This document shows positions 53,638-62,854 of a DNA stretch of 64,000 nucleotides, piece after piece. Each line of letters begins with the position of its first letter. Position 1 is the first letter of the stretch. The position numbers were made by a program, and so were the translations under genes. This DNA comes from JAPPHA01 sp963664045. GTDB taxonomy: Bacteria > Pseudomonadota > Alphaproteobacteria > Rhodobacterales > Rhodobacteraceae. The stretch lies in NCBI GenBank assembly GCA_963664045.2, contig CAXXGT010000013.1:558001-622000 (forward strand), written 5' to 3'. Under the pieces are notes generated by a model that was not told the DNA's origin, made no database searches, and worked only from the letters and a program-made list of their open reading frames with translations.

Positions 53638-54604
53638 CCCGGGCGCCTGTTTTCCCGCGGACCGTGGTCCATTTGTCGAGCAGGTGGCGAGCAGTCATCA
53701 GGTCAAGATGTGCACCGCCGCCATTCTTGTACAGAGTGATCTCGTCACGCGAGGTGCGTCCGATCCTGCCCGCGACGAGATCGTAAAGATCGCCCAGAAT
53801 CCGGTCTCGCGTAATGACCCCGGCCTCCAGCGGAATGATGATCTCGCCGGACTTGCCGAGCGTTGTCTCGAGGCTGTCGACGAACAGGCTGGAGCGCAGG
53901 ATCGCGTCGTCGTCTACTTCACGCGTATCGGGCCGGAAGGATCCGATCAGATCGAGGTGCTGCCCGGGTTTCAGCCAGCGGCCTGACAGGACCGGTTTCG
54001 CGGACATGGTTGCGCAACAGATGATGTCGGCCTCGGCAGCCGCAGCCTCGATGTTCGTGACAATTTCGATGTCTGCCAGCGACGAGCACTCGGCCTTCAT
54101 GTCTTTGGCCCGGGCAATCGTCCGGTTCCACACCATGAAACGAGATTCCTGAAAGTGACTTGCGTACGCATGGACTAGGGACCTCGCGACCGTGCCTGCG
54201 CCAATGATCAGGACTGACCGCGAGTCCTTTCGGGCCAGCAGTTGGGCGCCGAGAAGGGAATCCGCGGCAGTTTTCCACCTGGTTACCTGGTGAAAATCAA
54301 GGAATGCATCCGGTACGCCCGTCCTGTCGTCGAAAAGGGTGACATTGCCATGAATCGTTGGAATGCCGAGGTCGTCGTTTCCCGGGAAGACGGTGGCGAA
54401 CTTGACCACGGAGCCGAGGCCGTCAATCCAGGCTGAACGCAACAGCAGTCCGTCGCGTCCTCGCAGCACCAGGTTGTCCGCAATGCTTGCCCGTGGCAGG
54501 GTATGCCCGCACCTGATCGCATCGACGACTTCACTCCACTCGAGATGCGGTTCGATCGAGTCATGGTCGACCAGGGCAACATCCATCTCAAGACCCGCCT
54601 TCAT
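53627..54604 (-). CDS. Ornithine cyclodeaminase / mu-crystallin family protein
   Basis: About 325 residues from ATG 54604 (GGAGGAAG upstream; ATG 54586 is also possible). NAD(P)-binding segment RSVLIIGAGTVARSLV, followed by MVWNRTIARAKDM, and the N-terminal substrate domain with VVKFATVFPGN (K in the active site) and GVPDAFLDFHQVTRWKTAA. Family activities include ornithine to proline, alanine dehydrogenase and delta1-pyrroline-2-carboxylate reductase; the exact one is open. Overlaps its neighbours on both sides. Confidence 0.9.
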   Translation of the reverse strand: MKAGLEMDVALVDHDSIEPHLEWSEVVDAIRCGHTLPRASIADNLVLRGRDGLLLRSAWIDGLGSVVKFATVFPGNDDLGIPTIHGNVTLFDDRTGVPDAFLDFHQVTRWKTAADSLLGAQLLARKDSRSVLIIGAGTVARSLVHAYASHFQESRFMVWNRTIARAKDMKAECSSLADIEIVTNIEAAAAEADIICCATMSAKPVLSGRWLKPGQHLDLIGSFRPDTREVDDDAILRSSLFVDSLETTLGKSGEIIIPLEAGVITRDRILGDLYDLVAGRIGRTSRDEITLYKNGGGAHLDLMTARHLLDKWTTVRGKTGARDDC

Positions 54605-55247
54605 CGGGATAGGCTTCCTCCCTGACGAGGAGACCATGGTTCACCAGGCATTCGGCGAATCCTGACGGAGTTTCAAACACATGTCCCTGCCACCCGCGAC
54701 TCGTGGCGGCAAGGATGTTCTCGTCCCGATCATCCGTGAAGAGCAGCCGTTCGGGGGTGTGTCCGCATTCCCGTTCGACGATCCGGTAGATCTCGGGCTC
54801 CGGCTTGAGGCACCCCAGTTCGCCGGAAATGAACCGTAGGTCGAACTCCCGGAGGAAAGGCATTTCCGCCTCCGCGATCCTGATGGTGTCCTTGCCGAAG
54901 TTGGAAAGGGCGAAGACCGGTACGCCGCGGCTCCTGAGTGCGCGGAGCAAATGAACGGAATGTCGATGAACCGGCCTGAACATTTCGATCCAGCGATCGT
55001 GCCAGAGACGGATTTCGTGGGCAAATCCCGGATGAGACTCTGCGGTCCGGTAGACCGTCTCCCGGAACGGTGCGCCGCGATCCATGCTCGTATTCATGGC
55101 TTCGATATCAACACTGTCGAACAACTGTCTGCGCCGCTCGGGACCGATAACGCGATCGAACATCGCCTCCGGCTCCCACCCGACAAGCACGTTCCCGATG
55201 TCGAAAACGACGGCTGACACGCTGGCCTGATCGCTGCTCAAGGCCAT
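54588..55247 (-). CDS. HAD superfamily hydrolase (subfamily IA)
   Basis: 219 residues. Motif I VVFDIGNVLVGW with Asp16, motif II in FALSNFG, motif III LKPEPEIYR, motif IV LLFTDDRDEN. The cap after motif I resembles YihX-type sugar phosphatases. Substrate unknown; the gene overlaps the ornithine-cyclodeaminase-like gene. Confidence 0.9.
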   Translation of the reverse strand: MALSSDQASVSAVVFDIGNVLVGWEPEAMFDRVIGPERRRQLFDSVDIEAMNTSMDRGAPFRETVYRTAESHPGFAHEIRLWHDRWIEMFRPVHRHSVHLLRALRSRGVPVFALSNFGKDTIRIAEAEMPFLREFDLRFISGELGCLKPEPEIYRIVERECGHTPERLLFTDDRDENILAATSRGWQGHVFETPSGFAECLVNHGLLVREEAYPDEGGS

Positions 55248-55340
55248 CGCCAGGCTCCGGAAATCGGTGCCGGCATGCGGTTCCGTGGATCAGGCCCGGC
55301 AAGCCCGTTGCCGGGGATGATGAGGTCCCGGCGGCGCACG

Positions 55341-56183
55341 CTACCCCGCGTGAAGTTGTTCGGCGTGATGGCGGACATGATCTTCCATGAATGAGGCGAC
55401 AAAGAAATAGCTGTGATCATAGCGTTTGTGCATGCGAAACTCTGCATCCTGGCCGACCGACGAGATGGCGTCGGCCAGCGCCGAAGGCGCGAGGTGTTCC
55501 AGGAACGGGTCAGCTTCACCCTGGTCGATGAGTATCCGTCCAGGATACCCTTTCTTCCGCATCAGCACCGTTGAATCGTGCAATGACCACCGGTCGGGAT
55601 CCTGACCGAGGTAAGCGGCGAATTGCTTGCGGCCCATGGCCGATCGAGTCGGGTTGGCGATCGGCGCCAAGGCTGAAACCGATCGATAGGTATCGGGACG
55701 GGTCATGGCGACGGTAAGCGCACCGTGACCTCCCATTGAGTGACCGGTAATGCCCTGGGAACCCTGGTCGAGCCTGAATTCGCCAAATACCAGTCCGGGC
55801 AACTCCCTGGTCACGTAATCCCACATCCTGAAATGAGGCGACCACGGAGACTCGGTGGCATCGACATAGAAGCCGGCTCCCTGTCCGAGATCGTACTCCT
55901 CGTCGTCTGCAACTCCGTCGCCCCTGGGAGATGTGTCCGGAAAGATCACCGCGATTCCGTGCCGGGCTGCCCAGCCCTGCGCACCAGCCTTGATCATCGC
56001 GTTTTCGTGGGTACAGGTCAGGCCTGAGAGATACCAAAGGACCGGGACGTCTTTCTGCTCGGCAGCGGGAGGCAGATAGAGCCCGAACGTCATCGCACAA
56101 TTGCACGCGGAGGATTCATGGCGATAGACGCCTTGCACACCTCCGAAACAGACGTTTTCCGATACCGTTTCCATCGACATCAC
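55341..56183 (-). CDS. fghA: S-formylglutathione hydrolase
   Basis: 280-residue serine esterase D type. Oxyanion/nucleophile motif GHSMGGHG with Ser149, LSGLTCTHENAMIKAG, and the catalytic His in KRYDHSYFFVASF. It hydrolyses S-formylglutathione to formate and glutathione, the second step of formaldehyde oxidation. The first-step gene lies about 4.5 kb away at 60664-61776; the two are normally neighbours, so the three-gene cassette and IS remnant seem to have been inserted between them. Confidence 0.94.
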   Translation of the reverse strand: MMSMETVSENVCFGGVQGVYRHESSACNCAMTFGLYLPPAAEQKDVPVLWYLSGLTCTHENAMIKAGAQGWAARHGIAVIFPDTSPRGDGVADDEEYDLGQGAGFYVDATESPWSPHFRMWDYVTRELPGLVFGEFRLDQGSQGITGHSMGGHGALTVAMTRPDTYRSVSALAPIANPTRSAMGRKQFAAYLGQDPDRWSLHDSTVLMRKKGYPGRILIDQGEADPFLEHLAPSALADAISSVGQDAEFRMHKRYDHSYFFVASFMEDHVRHHAEQLHAG

Positions 56184-56244
56184 TCGCCCTCATTCCGCGC
56201 CGGATCAGGCACCCGGTTGCCCCGTTCGATTCTGAATACGGCAT

Positions 56245-57174
56245 TCACTGGTTGGGAACCAGAGAGATCGCAAGGCTCAGCGTGACGATGCTGGCGCAGG
56301 TCGAAAAGAGGATGACAGACGAAACCCGGGCCTCGGCGACGCGGTAATGATTGGCCAGCAGAAAGATGTTGCCTGCCGTCGGCATCGCAGCCGCGGCGAT
56401 CATGACACCGGCCGCGAAGGGATCGACGGAAAACACCAGGATGGCGAAGGCTGCGACCAGGAGTGGATGCAGCACCAGCTTGGCGCCCGCCAGCCACAGG
56501 GAAACCCCGATACGGCCCGCCTTGTGGAACGCGAGCGAAGCGCCGATCGCGAACAGTGCCGCGGGTGTCGCGGCCCCTGCGAGCAATTCGAGGAAGGCAT
56601 CGAAGGGACCGATGAGTGGCAGGCGAAATGCGGACCAGACGATCCCTGCAGAAATCGAGACGACCATGGGATTTCGGATGACACCGCCGAGGACGCGAAG
56701 GACCGATGTCAGGCTGAACCGGCCTTCGCGCGAAACCGTGATGATCATCACCACGAGGCTGCTGAAGATGATGAGATCGATTGCAAGGGTCAGGAGTACC
56801 GGGCCGGCCGCCGCGTTACCAAGGATGGCCACGAGCATCGGAAGGCCGAGGAATCCGGTGTTGCCTATGATCGCGCACTGGGATTCGAGAGCGGCAACCG
56901 CCAATCCTTCTCCGCGGACGAGGCCGACGGTGATGACCAGGACGTACAGGATTACGCATGCGGACAGGTAGGCCAGGGCAAAACGGGAATCGAAGATGTC
57001 AGGCAGCGGCAACGTTGCCGCAAACCGGAACAACATGGCCGAAAGGGCGAAATAGAAGACGAACCGGGACAACCAGTCTGTCGCTTCCGAACTGAAAAAA
57101 CGAAATGCAGCTGCCAGGTATCCGCATCCGATGACGAGAAAAAACGGCAGGATCCGAAGAAAGATGTCGCTCAT
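56245..57174 (-). CDS. AEC family transporter
   Basis: 309 residues with about ten membrane helices in two inverted halves, as in auxin efflux carriers/malonate permeases. Segments CAIIGNTGFLGLPMLVAILG and AAAAMPTAGNIFLLANHYRV carry the crossing Asn/Gly/Pro positions of the family. Substrate unknown. Just upstream of fghA on the same strand. Confidence 0.9.
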   Translation of the reverse strand: MSDIFLRILPFFLVIGCGYLAAAFRFFSSEATDWLSRFVFYFALSAMLFRFAATLPLPDIFDSRFALAYLSACVILYVLVITVGLVRGEGLAVAALESQCAIIGNTGFLGLPMLVAILGNAAAGPVLLTLAIDLIIFSSLVVMIITVSREGRFSLTSVLRVLGGVIRNPMVVSISAGIVWSAFRLPLIGPFDAFLELLAGAATPAALFAIGASLAFHKAGRIGVSLWLAGAKLVLHPLLVAAFAILVFSVDPFAAGVMIAAAAMPTAGNIFLLANHYRVAEARVSSVILFSTCASIVTLSLAISLVPNQ

Positions 57175-57537
57175 GTATGGTGAAAATTCCCTGCAACTCC
57201 GGCGGTAGCGATGTTGGTCTGGCGTGGTCGTCGATCTTCAGGTGTGCCGCAACGGTTCGAGACATCGTCAGCTGGCATTGTCACCATGATTTAACGGAAG
57301 CTCTGATCAGGTTACGACTTCCCCTAGTTTCCGCAAGCCAATCAGTGCCGAACCCCAGATTCTCATTTCGATCGTTGTGCAATTCACCGCCGGAAGGTTA
57401 TGGAATATGCAATTGGTGATCTTGAATTCGCCTCCCGATTTTACGGTATGAAAGGGGTAGCCTTTTCATTGGCGGGGATAGCAGGTCCAGAAGTCGTGCG
57501 ATCAGACTCGTGTGCGGCTTTATCCATCACGGACGCT
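57175..57537. other. Intergenic region at the edge of the accessory segment
   Basis: About 360 bp between the AEC transporter start and the end of the unknown three-gene cassette. It contains the AEC promoter. Base composition is lower in GC than the flanks; no gene or repeat recognised. Confidence 0.4.
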
Positions 57538-57981
57538 TCAAGACGCAGGATGCGTGTCGAGAACGCACTCAGCAATCAAGTCCCCTACAAGAAATGCCTG
57601 ATCGGATTCGCCTGGTCGTAATCCTGTGATTTCCGAATGCGAAGTGTCAGCCTCGAACGCCGCTTCCGCTTCGAGCGGGTCGTGGACGACGCGCAATGTT
57701 TCCAATTCCTCTGCCGCCTTCCGCTTGATTGTACCGACATTCATTTCGGCGAAACGCCCGGATGGTCGCAAGGTCAAGCGACTCAAGCGCAGAACTTCGG
57801 CCAGTTGATGGTTCTTGTCCTGCCCGAACGCTTCAAGCCAGTTGACTGACAGCCCAATGTCATCCGGTCGACCGGGGCGCAGTCGGAACTCTGACCCGTC
57901 AGGATGCCCGTCTTCCTGAACCATGCTTGGCTTGACGTAGCGGACGATCCGATCGTCGTCAGGGAGATCGTCAACCTTCAT
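57538..57981 (-). CDS. Unknown protein, third gene of three-gene cassette
   Basis: 147 residues, acidic, no membrane segment or signal. Sequence features: N-terminal DDDRIVRYVKPSMVQEDGHP, then FRLRPGRPDDIGLSVNWLEAF, LRLSRLTLRPSGRFAEMNVG and a C-terminal VVHDPLEAEAAFEADTSHSE followed by LVGDLIAECV. The evenly spaced charged and aromatic positions look like a conserved domain and not a chance frame, but I do not recognise a named family. It overlaps the upstream gene by 11 bp (coupled translation). Confidence 0.7.
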   Translation of the reverse strand: MKVDDLPDDDRIVRYVKPSMVQEDGHPDGSEFRLRPGRPDDIGLSVNWLEAFGQDKNHQLAEVLRLSRLTLRPSGRFAEMNVGTIKRKAAEELETLRVVHDPLEAEAAFEADTSHSEITGLRPGESDQAFLVGDLIAECVLDTHPAS

Positions 57982-58591
57982 CGTAGAGCAACGAAGCCAA
58001 TTCGAAGACGTCGATCTGTTGTCTCAACCCCTCGAAGGTATCGCGCCCGGCAACCCGAGAGACGGGTTGCGTGGCCTCGCGTTGCTTGGAAATCACGAAC
58101 TGCACCATTCCGTCTCCGAGGAATTGCAGGCCCAAATGGGTTCCTTTGCCATTCTTCCAAACCGCTCGCAGGTTTCCGTTGTCCATCAAAACCAGATGAC
58201 CTTTGCGCCAGCGGGACTTCAATTCCAGAAAGCGCCAAAAGTCAAACTCGGAAGCAGGATACAAGCTAAATCCATCCTCCGACGCGACATCGCGCAACGT
58301 CTTGATTCTCGCCGAATAGGCCTGAGATTTCGTTCGCGCTAGACCTTCCGGAGCGGAAACGGCTCCGGAGATGCCGAAATCGACGATTTCCGTATCTTCA
58401 GCATCGTAGGAAGTTGTATTTTCTACGATTCTATCTCCCAAACGTTTTAATACGTCGTCAAATCTGGGCAAACGATTTAGATATTGGTGGTCAGATTCGA
58501 TCGCCGAAACCATCCTTTGCCGGTCGATCGTGACGGCCGGCAGAAATCTCGTTTCGGATGTGCTACTGCTCCATTCGGCAATCGCGATCAT
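57971..58591 (-). CDS. Unknown protein, second gene of three-gene cassette
   Basis: 206 residues, soluble. N-terminal half is poorly conserved in appearance; the C-terminal half (FDFWRFLELKSRWRKGHLVL, WKNGKGTHLGLQFLGDGMVQ, FVISKQRE, VSRVAGRDTFEGLRQQIDVF) has the look of a compact beta-rich domain. No known catalytic motif. It lies 18 bp after a TIGR04255-type gene and overlaps the next gene. I do not recognise a function. Confidence 0.68.
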   Translation of the reverse strand: MIAIAEWSSSTSETRFLPAVTIDRQRMVSAIESDHQYLNRLPRFDDVLKRLGDRIVENTTSYDAEDTEIVDFGISGAVSAPEGLARTKSQAYSARIKTLRDVASEDGFSLYPASEFDFWRFLELKSRWRKGHLVLMDNGNLRAVWKNGKGTHLGLQFLGDGMVQFVISKQREATQPVSRVAGRDTFEGLRQQIDVFELASLLYDEG

Positions 58592-58608
58592 TCGAGTTCC
58601 TTTCGTAA

Positions 58609-59380
58609 TCAGTTTTTCAGTTGAACATGCTCGTCGATCATTCCGACGAACCGAGCAACAATTGCGTCATGCGCCTGATCGAACCCAGCATCAGTGTCCG
58701 ACTTCGTGCTGCCGCCCGGTTGGCCGAATGCCTTGAGTTCAAGCATCAAACGGGGCGAACCGGGCGGTTTGACCGCTTCGGCGGACCGGATTGCAACATC
58801 CAGATTCAAATGCGGCATGATCTTGAAACGATACAAGCAATTGAAAGTAGGTGAGGCCCCTTCCGACGGCGCGGCGTCCGGAATCCAGAAAGATCGGATT
58901 ACACGAGAAGTGTCTTGAGGTCCTTGCCAGTAATCGGAAGGTGCAATTACGTTGACGTAAGTGAGTTCGCAGCGACCAATTCTCGGTTCATTCACGCCAA
59001 CGTCATCATGCAGGAATGCCGTGAAGATCTCGAAATGACGTTCGAAACTTGGCTTTGGCCGTGCGGAAAATTGAGAGTATTCCGTTTCACGCCGTCTCCA
59101 GTTGAAAAGGATTGCACTCTTCTGCACCTGAATCAGGTTGGTCTCGTCTGCAGACACGAACCAGAAGCGAGGCATGACAAGAAACTCGCCGCCGACAGCC
59201 GGCCATTCCTTGATTTTCTGGTCCGCCCAGAGGCTCCCTTTGCTCGATGTTTGGAAACTCATCTCGAAGTTTCGTCCACAAAAGGCCGATGTGTTCGCTT
59301 CGAAGGGCCGTCAGCGGCGGATCGAAATGGGCTCCGATGACAAGCTCGTCAATCGGAGGATTCTTGAACCTCACGTCCAT
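58609..59380 (-). pseudogene. TIGR04255-type protein, frameshifted
   Basis: Sporadically distributed family of about 250 residues. The N-terminal part (FKNPPIDELVIGAHFDPPLT, HIGLLWTKLRDEFPNIEQRE) is in one frame, and the rest (MPRFWFVSADETNLIQVQKS, AILFNWRRRETEYSQF, FERHFEIFTAFL, CELTYVNVI) is in the next frame. The change occurs between about 59210 and 59240, so a single-base indel has broken it, unless it is a sequencing error or programmed frameshift. It is the first gene of a cassette with two unknown proteins. The C-terminus ends FVGMIDEHVQLKN. Confidence 0.7.
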
Positions 59381-59476
59381 CGTGTTCCCTCAGGCCTTAG
59401 CAGACTATCGTAAAGGCCGCTTATTGTAACGCCCATGTGTGCGCGGTGCGCGCGATTGTCGAACAGTCGGCGCCAA

Positions 59477-60243
59477 TCACTTTGCACGGTTCTTGTCCGC
59501 GGACTCATGAGCTCTCAACAATGTACTGGTTGTTGCGATCTTGATCATCAGGAAGCTGGCGGCGAGTTCCTCGCAGCGAGTTGTTATGTGTCGGAACTGT
59601 TTGAACTTGCCGAAGAATCGTTCGATCCTGTTTAGCGTGACGTATGACAGCCGATTGAATGCATGCGATGTCCTGGCGTTGCCGCGGTCTGAAATGGCCT
59701 GAGCCGCCTCGCGGGCCCGGATCATCGAGCGGATCCATTCGGCACCGTAAGCCTTAATCCCCGCGAAGTGACACGCCGGTGACAGTTGAGCTGTCAGCAA
59801 TGGTCCCGCGACGGTGCTGTCGTGGGCCTGTCCCTGGTTCAGAACACAGTGCGTCGGAAATCGTGTGCAACGTCGTCGTCAATCCTCCGAGTGAACGACC
59901 GATGCGACGATTTGGCCCCCTTTTATTGAGACCACCCGCCTGTCGATGGACCGGAACGCTCAAGCTGACGATCATCTGGACATCGCTGTCGCAGGTCTCC
60001 GATTGCATCCGTAAGCAATCCCAGACGCCGTTCTTGTGTCATCGGTTGAGGCGTTCGCAGCAGGTCGTGTCGGGGGCGTAGTGTTCCGGCGGGTTCCGCC
60101 ACGGGGCGTTGGACCGTAACACCCTGAGGATCCCGTTCAGCACGCGCCAGAAGTTCACGCGAGAAACACCATGTTGCTTCTTCGGAAACAGGGATTGGGA
60201 TCACGCTCCATTCGAAGTCAGCCAAGTTGTAGCGTCCCATCAT
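59477..60243 (-). pseudogene. Degenerate IS5-family transposase (IS427-like)
   Basis: Successive pieces of an IS5-type transposase in shifting frames: MMGRYNLADFEWSVI (N-terminus), DVQMI...GPNRRIGRSLGGLTTTLHT (first catalytic region) and RLSYVTLNRIERFFGKFKQF-RHITTRCEELAASF (third region with the Glu). The middle and several frames are damaged. It is a dead copy that marks this stretch as a site of past insertion. Confidence 0.8.
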
Positions 60244-60332
60244 CAAGCCCCCACAGTTCGGGCACTTGAATCAAAAACTTGACCCGCATGGAATCCCTTT
60301 TGTTGGCACAGGCTCTAATCTAGGAGCGGTTT

Positions 60333-60370
60333 CAGTGCGATCAAGGCACTTCAGTGCCTTGATCGCACTG
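60333..60370. repeat. 18-bp perfect inverted repeat
   Basis: CAGTGCGATCAAGGCACT (60333-60350) and AGTGCCTTGATCGCACTG (60353-60370) are exactly complementary and separated by 2 nt. The 60246-60663 interval otherwise has no gene; it lies downstream of the formaldehyde dehydrogenase gene and upstream of the IS5 remnant. Confidence 0.85.
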
Positions 60371-60373
60371 ATC

Positions 60374-60393
60374 GGTCCGGCAATTGCCGGACC
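60374..60393. repeat. 20-bp perfect palindrome
   Basis: GGTCCGGCAATTGCCGGACC equals its own reverse complement and stands 3 bp after the previous inverted repeat. Together they could form two adjacent cruciforms or RNA hairpins downstream of the dehydrogenase gene. Confidence 0.85.
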
Positions 60394-60663
60394 ATCCGCG
60401 TGGCTCTCTGCGTTTGCGATTCTCGCGCGTCCCGTCGACAGGGTGTCGTTGCGACAAAGACTTTTGTCGACCACCCGTTTTTTTGTTGCCAATACACTGC
60501 CACCTTTCCGAGCATCCATGCAGCGACCAGCTACAAATCTCAGGCTGGCAAAAGAGACTGGCGACAGCAAGGACTCGACCAAAACCGATTCCCGAAAATG
60601 TTGGGGAATGCGGAAAACCGCCGGAATGACTTATGGATCAATCAGGGGACCTTGCCGTTCGGC

Positions 60664-61776
60664 CTAGAACTCGACGACCGTCCTGATCGATTCACCCGCA
60701 TGCATGAGATCGAAGCCCTTGTTGATGTCCTCGAGCGACAGCTTGTGGGTGATCATCGGATCGATTTCGATCTTCGAGTTCATGTACCAGTCAACGATTC
60801 TTGGCACTTCGGTTCGGCCGCGCGTGCCGCCGAAGGCAGTCCCGCGCCAGACCCTGCCAGTGACCAGCTGGAACGGACGCGTGCTGATTTCGGCTCCGGC
60901 GGGAGCCACGCCGATGATGACGCTCTCGCCCCAGCCCTTGTGGGCGGACTCGAGTGCAGCGCGCATGACGGAGACGTTCCCGGTGGCATCAAAGGTGTAA
61001 TCCCCGCCTCCACCTGTCAAATCGACGAGGTGGGCAACAAGGTCTCCCTCGACTTCGTTCGGGTTGACGAAGTCCGTCATGCCGAAATGGCGGCCCATTT
61101 CCACCTTGGACGGGTTGATGTCGACCCCGACGATCTGATCGGCTCCCGCGAGGCGGAGTCCCTGAATGACGTTGAGTCCAATTCCGCCCAGTCCGAAGAC
61201 GATCGCGTTGCTGCCCTCTTCGACCTTGGCGGTGTTGATCACCGCGCCGATCCCGGTGGATACTCCGCAACCGATGTAACAGATCTTGTCGAACGGGGCG
61301 TCCTTGCGCACCTTGGCGACGGCAATCTCCGGCAGCACGGTGTGGTTGGAGAACGTCGAGCACCCCATGTAGTGAAGGATTGGCGTTCCGTCGGTCATGG
61401 AAAACCGGGAGGTCCCGTCAGGCATGACGCCCTGGCCCTGGGTTGCCCTGATCGCCTGACAGAGGTTGGTCTTGGGGTTCAGGCAGTATTCGCATTCGCG
61501 ACATTCGGGCGTGTAAAGCGGAATCACGTGATCCCCGGTTTGGACCGAGGTTACGCCATCGCCGACCTCGACGACAATTCCTGCTCCTTCGTGCCCGAGT
61601 ATGGCCGGAAACAGACCTTCGGGGTCCGCGCCCGACAGCGTGAATTCGTCCGTGTGGCAGATTCCGGTCGCCTTAATCTCCACCATGATTTCGCCAGCCC
61701 TTGGTCCGTCGAGATTCACCTCCATGATCTCGAGTGGTTTTCCTGCTTCAACGGCGACTGCTGCCCGGGTTTTCAT
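60664..61776 (-). CDS. adhC: S-(hydroxymethyl)glutathione dehydrogenase / class III alcohol dehydrogenase
   Basis: 370-residue zinc alcohol dehydrogenase. Catalytic zinc region GICHTDEFTLSG and GHEGAGIVVEVG, structural zinc loop CRECEYCLNPKTNLC, cofactor motif GLGGIGLNVIQG. The class III pattern (TRPFQLVTGRVWRGTAFGG) fits glutathione-dependent formaldehyde dehydrogenase. It oxidises the formaldehyde-glutathione adduct, followed by S-formylglutathione hydrolase (55341-56183). Confidence 0.96.
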   Translation of the reverse strand: MKTRAAVAVEAGKPLEIMEVNLDGPRAGEIMVEIKATGICHTDEFTLSGADPEGLFPAILGHEGAGIVVEVGDGVTSVQTGDHVIPLYTPECRECEYCLNPKTNLCQAIRATQGQGVMPDGTSRFSMTDGTPILHYMGCSTFSNHTVLPEIAVAKVRKDAPFDKICYIGCGVSTGIGAVINTAKVEEGSNAIVFGLGGIGLNVIQGLRLAGADQIVGVDINPSKVEMGRHFGMTDFVNPNEVEGDLVAHLVDLTGGGGDYTFDATGNVSVMRAALESAHKGWGESVIIGVAPAGAEISTRPFQLVTGRVWRGTAFGGTRGRTEVPRIVDWYMNSKIEIDPMITHKLSLEDINKGFDLMHAGESIRTVVEF

Positions 61777-62854
61777 GATATCCCTCCCTGTTTCGTATTA
61801 CGGTGGCCTACCCCGGCCTGCACACCAAGGGCAGCCGAAAGTTCTGATACGGTGTTATTGCAAGGAAGCCCGGGTTTCGCAATATGACCGGCCGGTCCAG
61901 GCGACCGGACTTGGCATTGATCTGGCTGCGGGAACCCCGTGACAGGCGGGATACTCGTGGCTGGACGGGTCTTTCGGACGACTGACGTGACCGCGAAACA
62001 TGAATCCGGCCCCCTGGAAGCTGGTATTCCTGACGTCTCGGTCCTCCGGGCTGTATGCACAAATACCGCGCCTCGATGACGCTCCTGATGGTGATGCGTC
62101 GACAGGAGACGGGTATCGGCGGGGTCGGTCGGACAAAGGTGTCCAGCGGGGCGCACTCGCATGATGCCTCGCTCCGCCGTGAACTTCGAGCAGGTGGAGA
62201 AGGCTTCATTGACGGCCTTTGCGGTGATAGCACAATCCTCGAGCCTGTATTCATGGCATGGCTCCTTGCGATGCTCCTCCTCGGTCAATACGGTGAATTC
62301 CGGCAAGCGTATGACAAGGTTCGTCGCGTTGAGCAGCTCTTCTGCGTGCGACCGTCGCGGGTCTTTGCCCGGACCGGCCACAAGGCGTTCGCTACGCTGT
62401 CGTTGATCTGACCCGGTTTGCCCAAAGACGACGACATCAGGACATAATGGTCGAGATCAAACCACGATCAGGCAAGTCGATGCGTTCCTCTGAAAACCGA
62501 CGCGAAAGGCCTGGTCCGTCGGCCATCAGGTGATTCATGTGGATGGAATATCTTGGTTAGTGTTGGCTGAAACGCCGACACTAAGCCGGTTTGAACGAAG
62601 CCGCGCCTGGCGCGACCTTGGCCTCTTGAGCAAAAAACCGCTATCTCATTGATTCCACGAAGTTTTGCAAATATCTCCGATTTCGACTGTCCTGATCACC
62701 TGGTAGCCGAACTGTTTGGTGCGCCAGCCGAACTTCGAGACTGCCCGGTTCACATCTCCGGACGGCAACAAGCAAACACGACCTTTACTTTGGGGCTTAT
62801 ATACTTGCCTGAAATCCAAATGATTCCTATAAAAGAATCAGGAGGTTAAAGGTC
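61777..62854. other. Long region without a supported gene
   Basis: About 1.08 kb between adhC and the IS1595-type transposase. Several open frames on both strands have no recognisable sequence. A stable imperfect hairpin lies at 62557-62584. The left end of the IS1595 element must lie within the last few hundred bases; I could not fix it because the right end is outside the window. Confidence 0.4.
62557..62584. repeat. Imperfect inverted repeat
   Basis: TTAGTGTTGGC and GCCGACACTAA form an 11-bp stem with one wobble pair and a 6-nt loop. Could be a terminator-like hairpin or part of a mobile element end. Confidence 0.45.

Noticed and set aside
60400..61887. Plus-strand open frame of about 495 codons
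   Set aside because: Antisense of the formaldehyde dehydrogenase, which has clear zinc and NAD motifs; GC-rich third positions create the shadow frame.
61773..62381. Minus-strand frame of about 200 codons upstream of adhC
   Set aside because: Overlaps the adhC start, low complexity, no recognisable motif or ribosome binding site.
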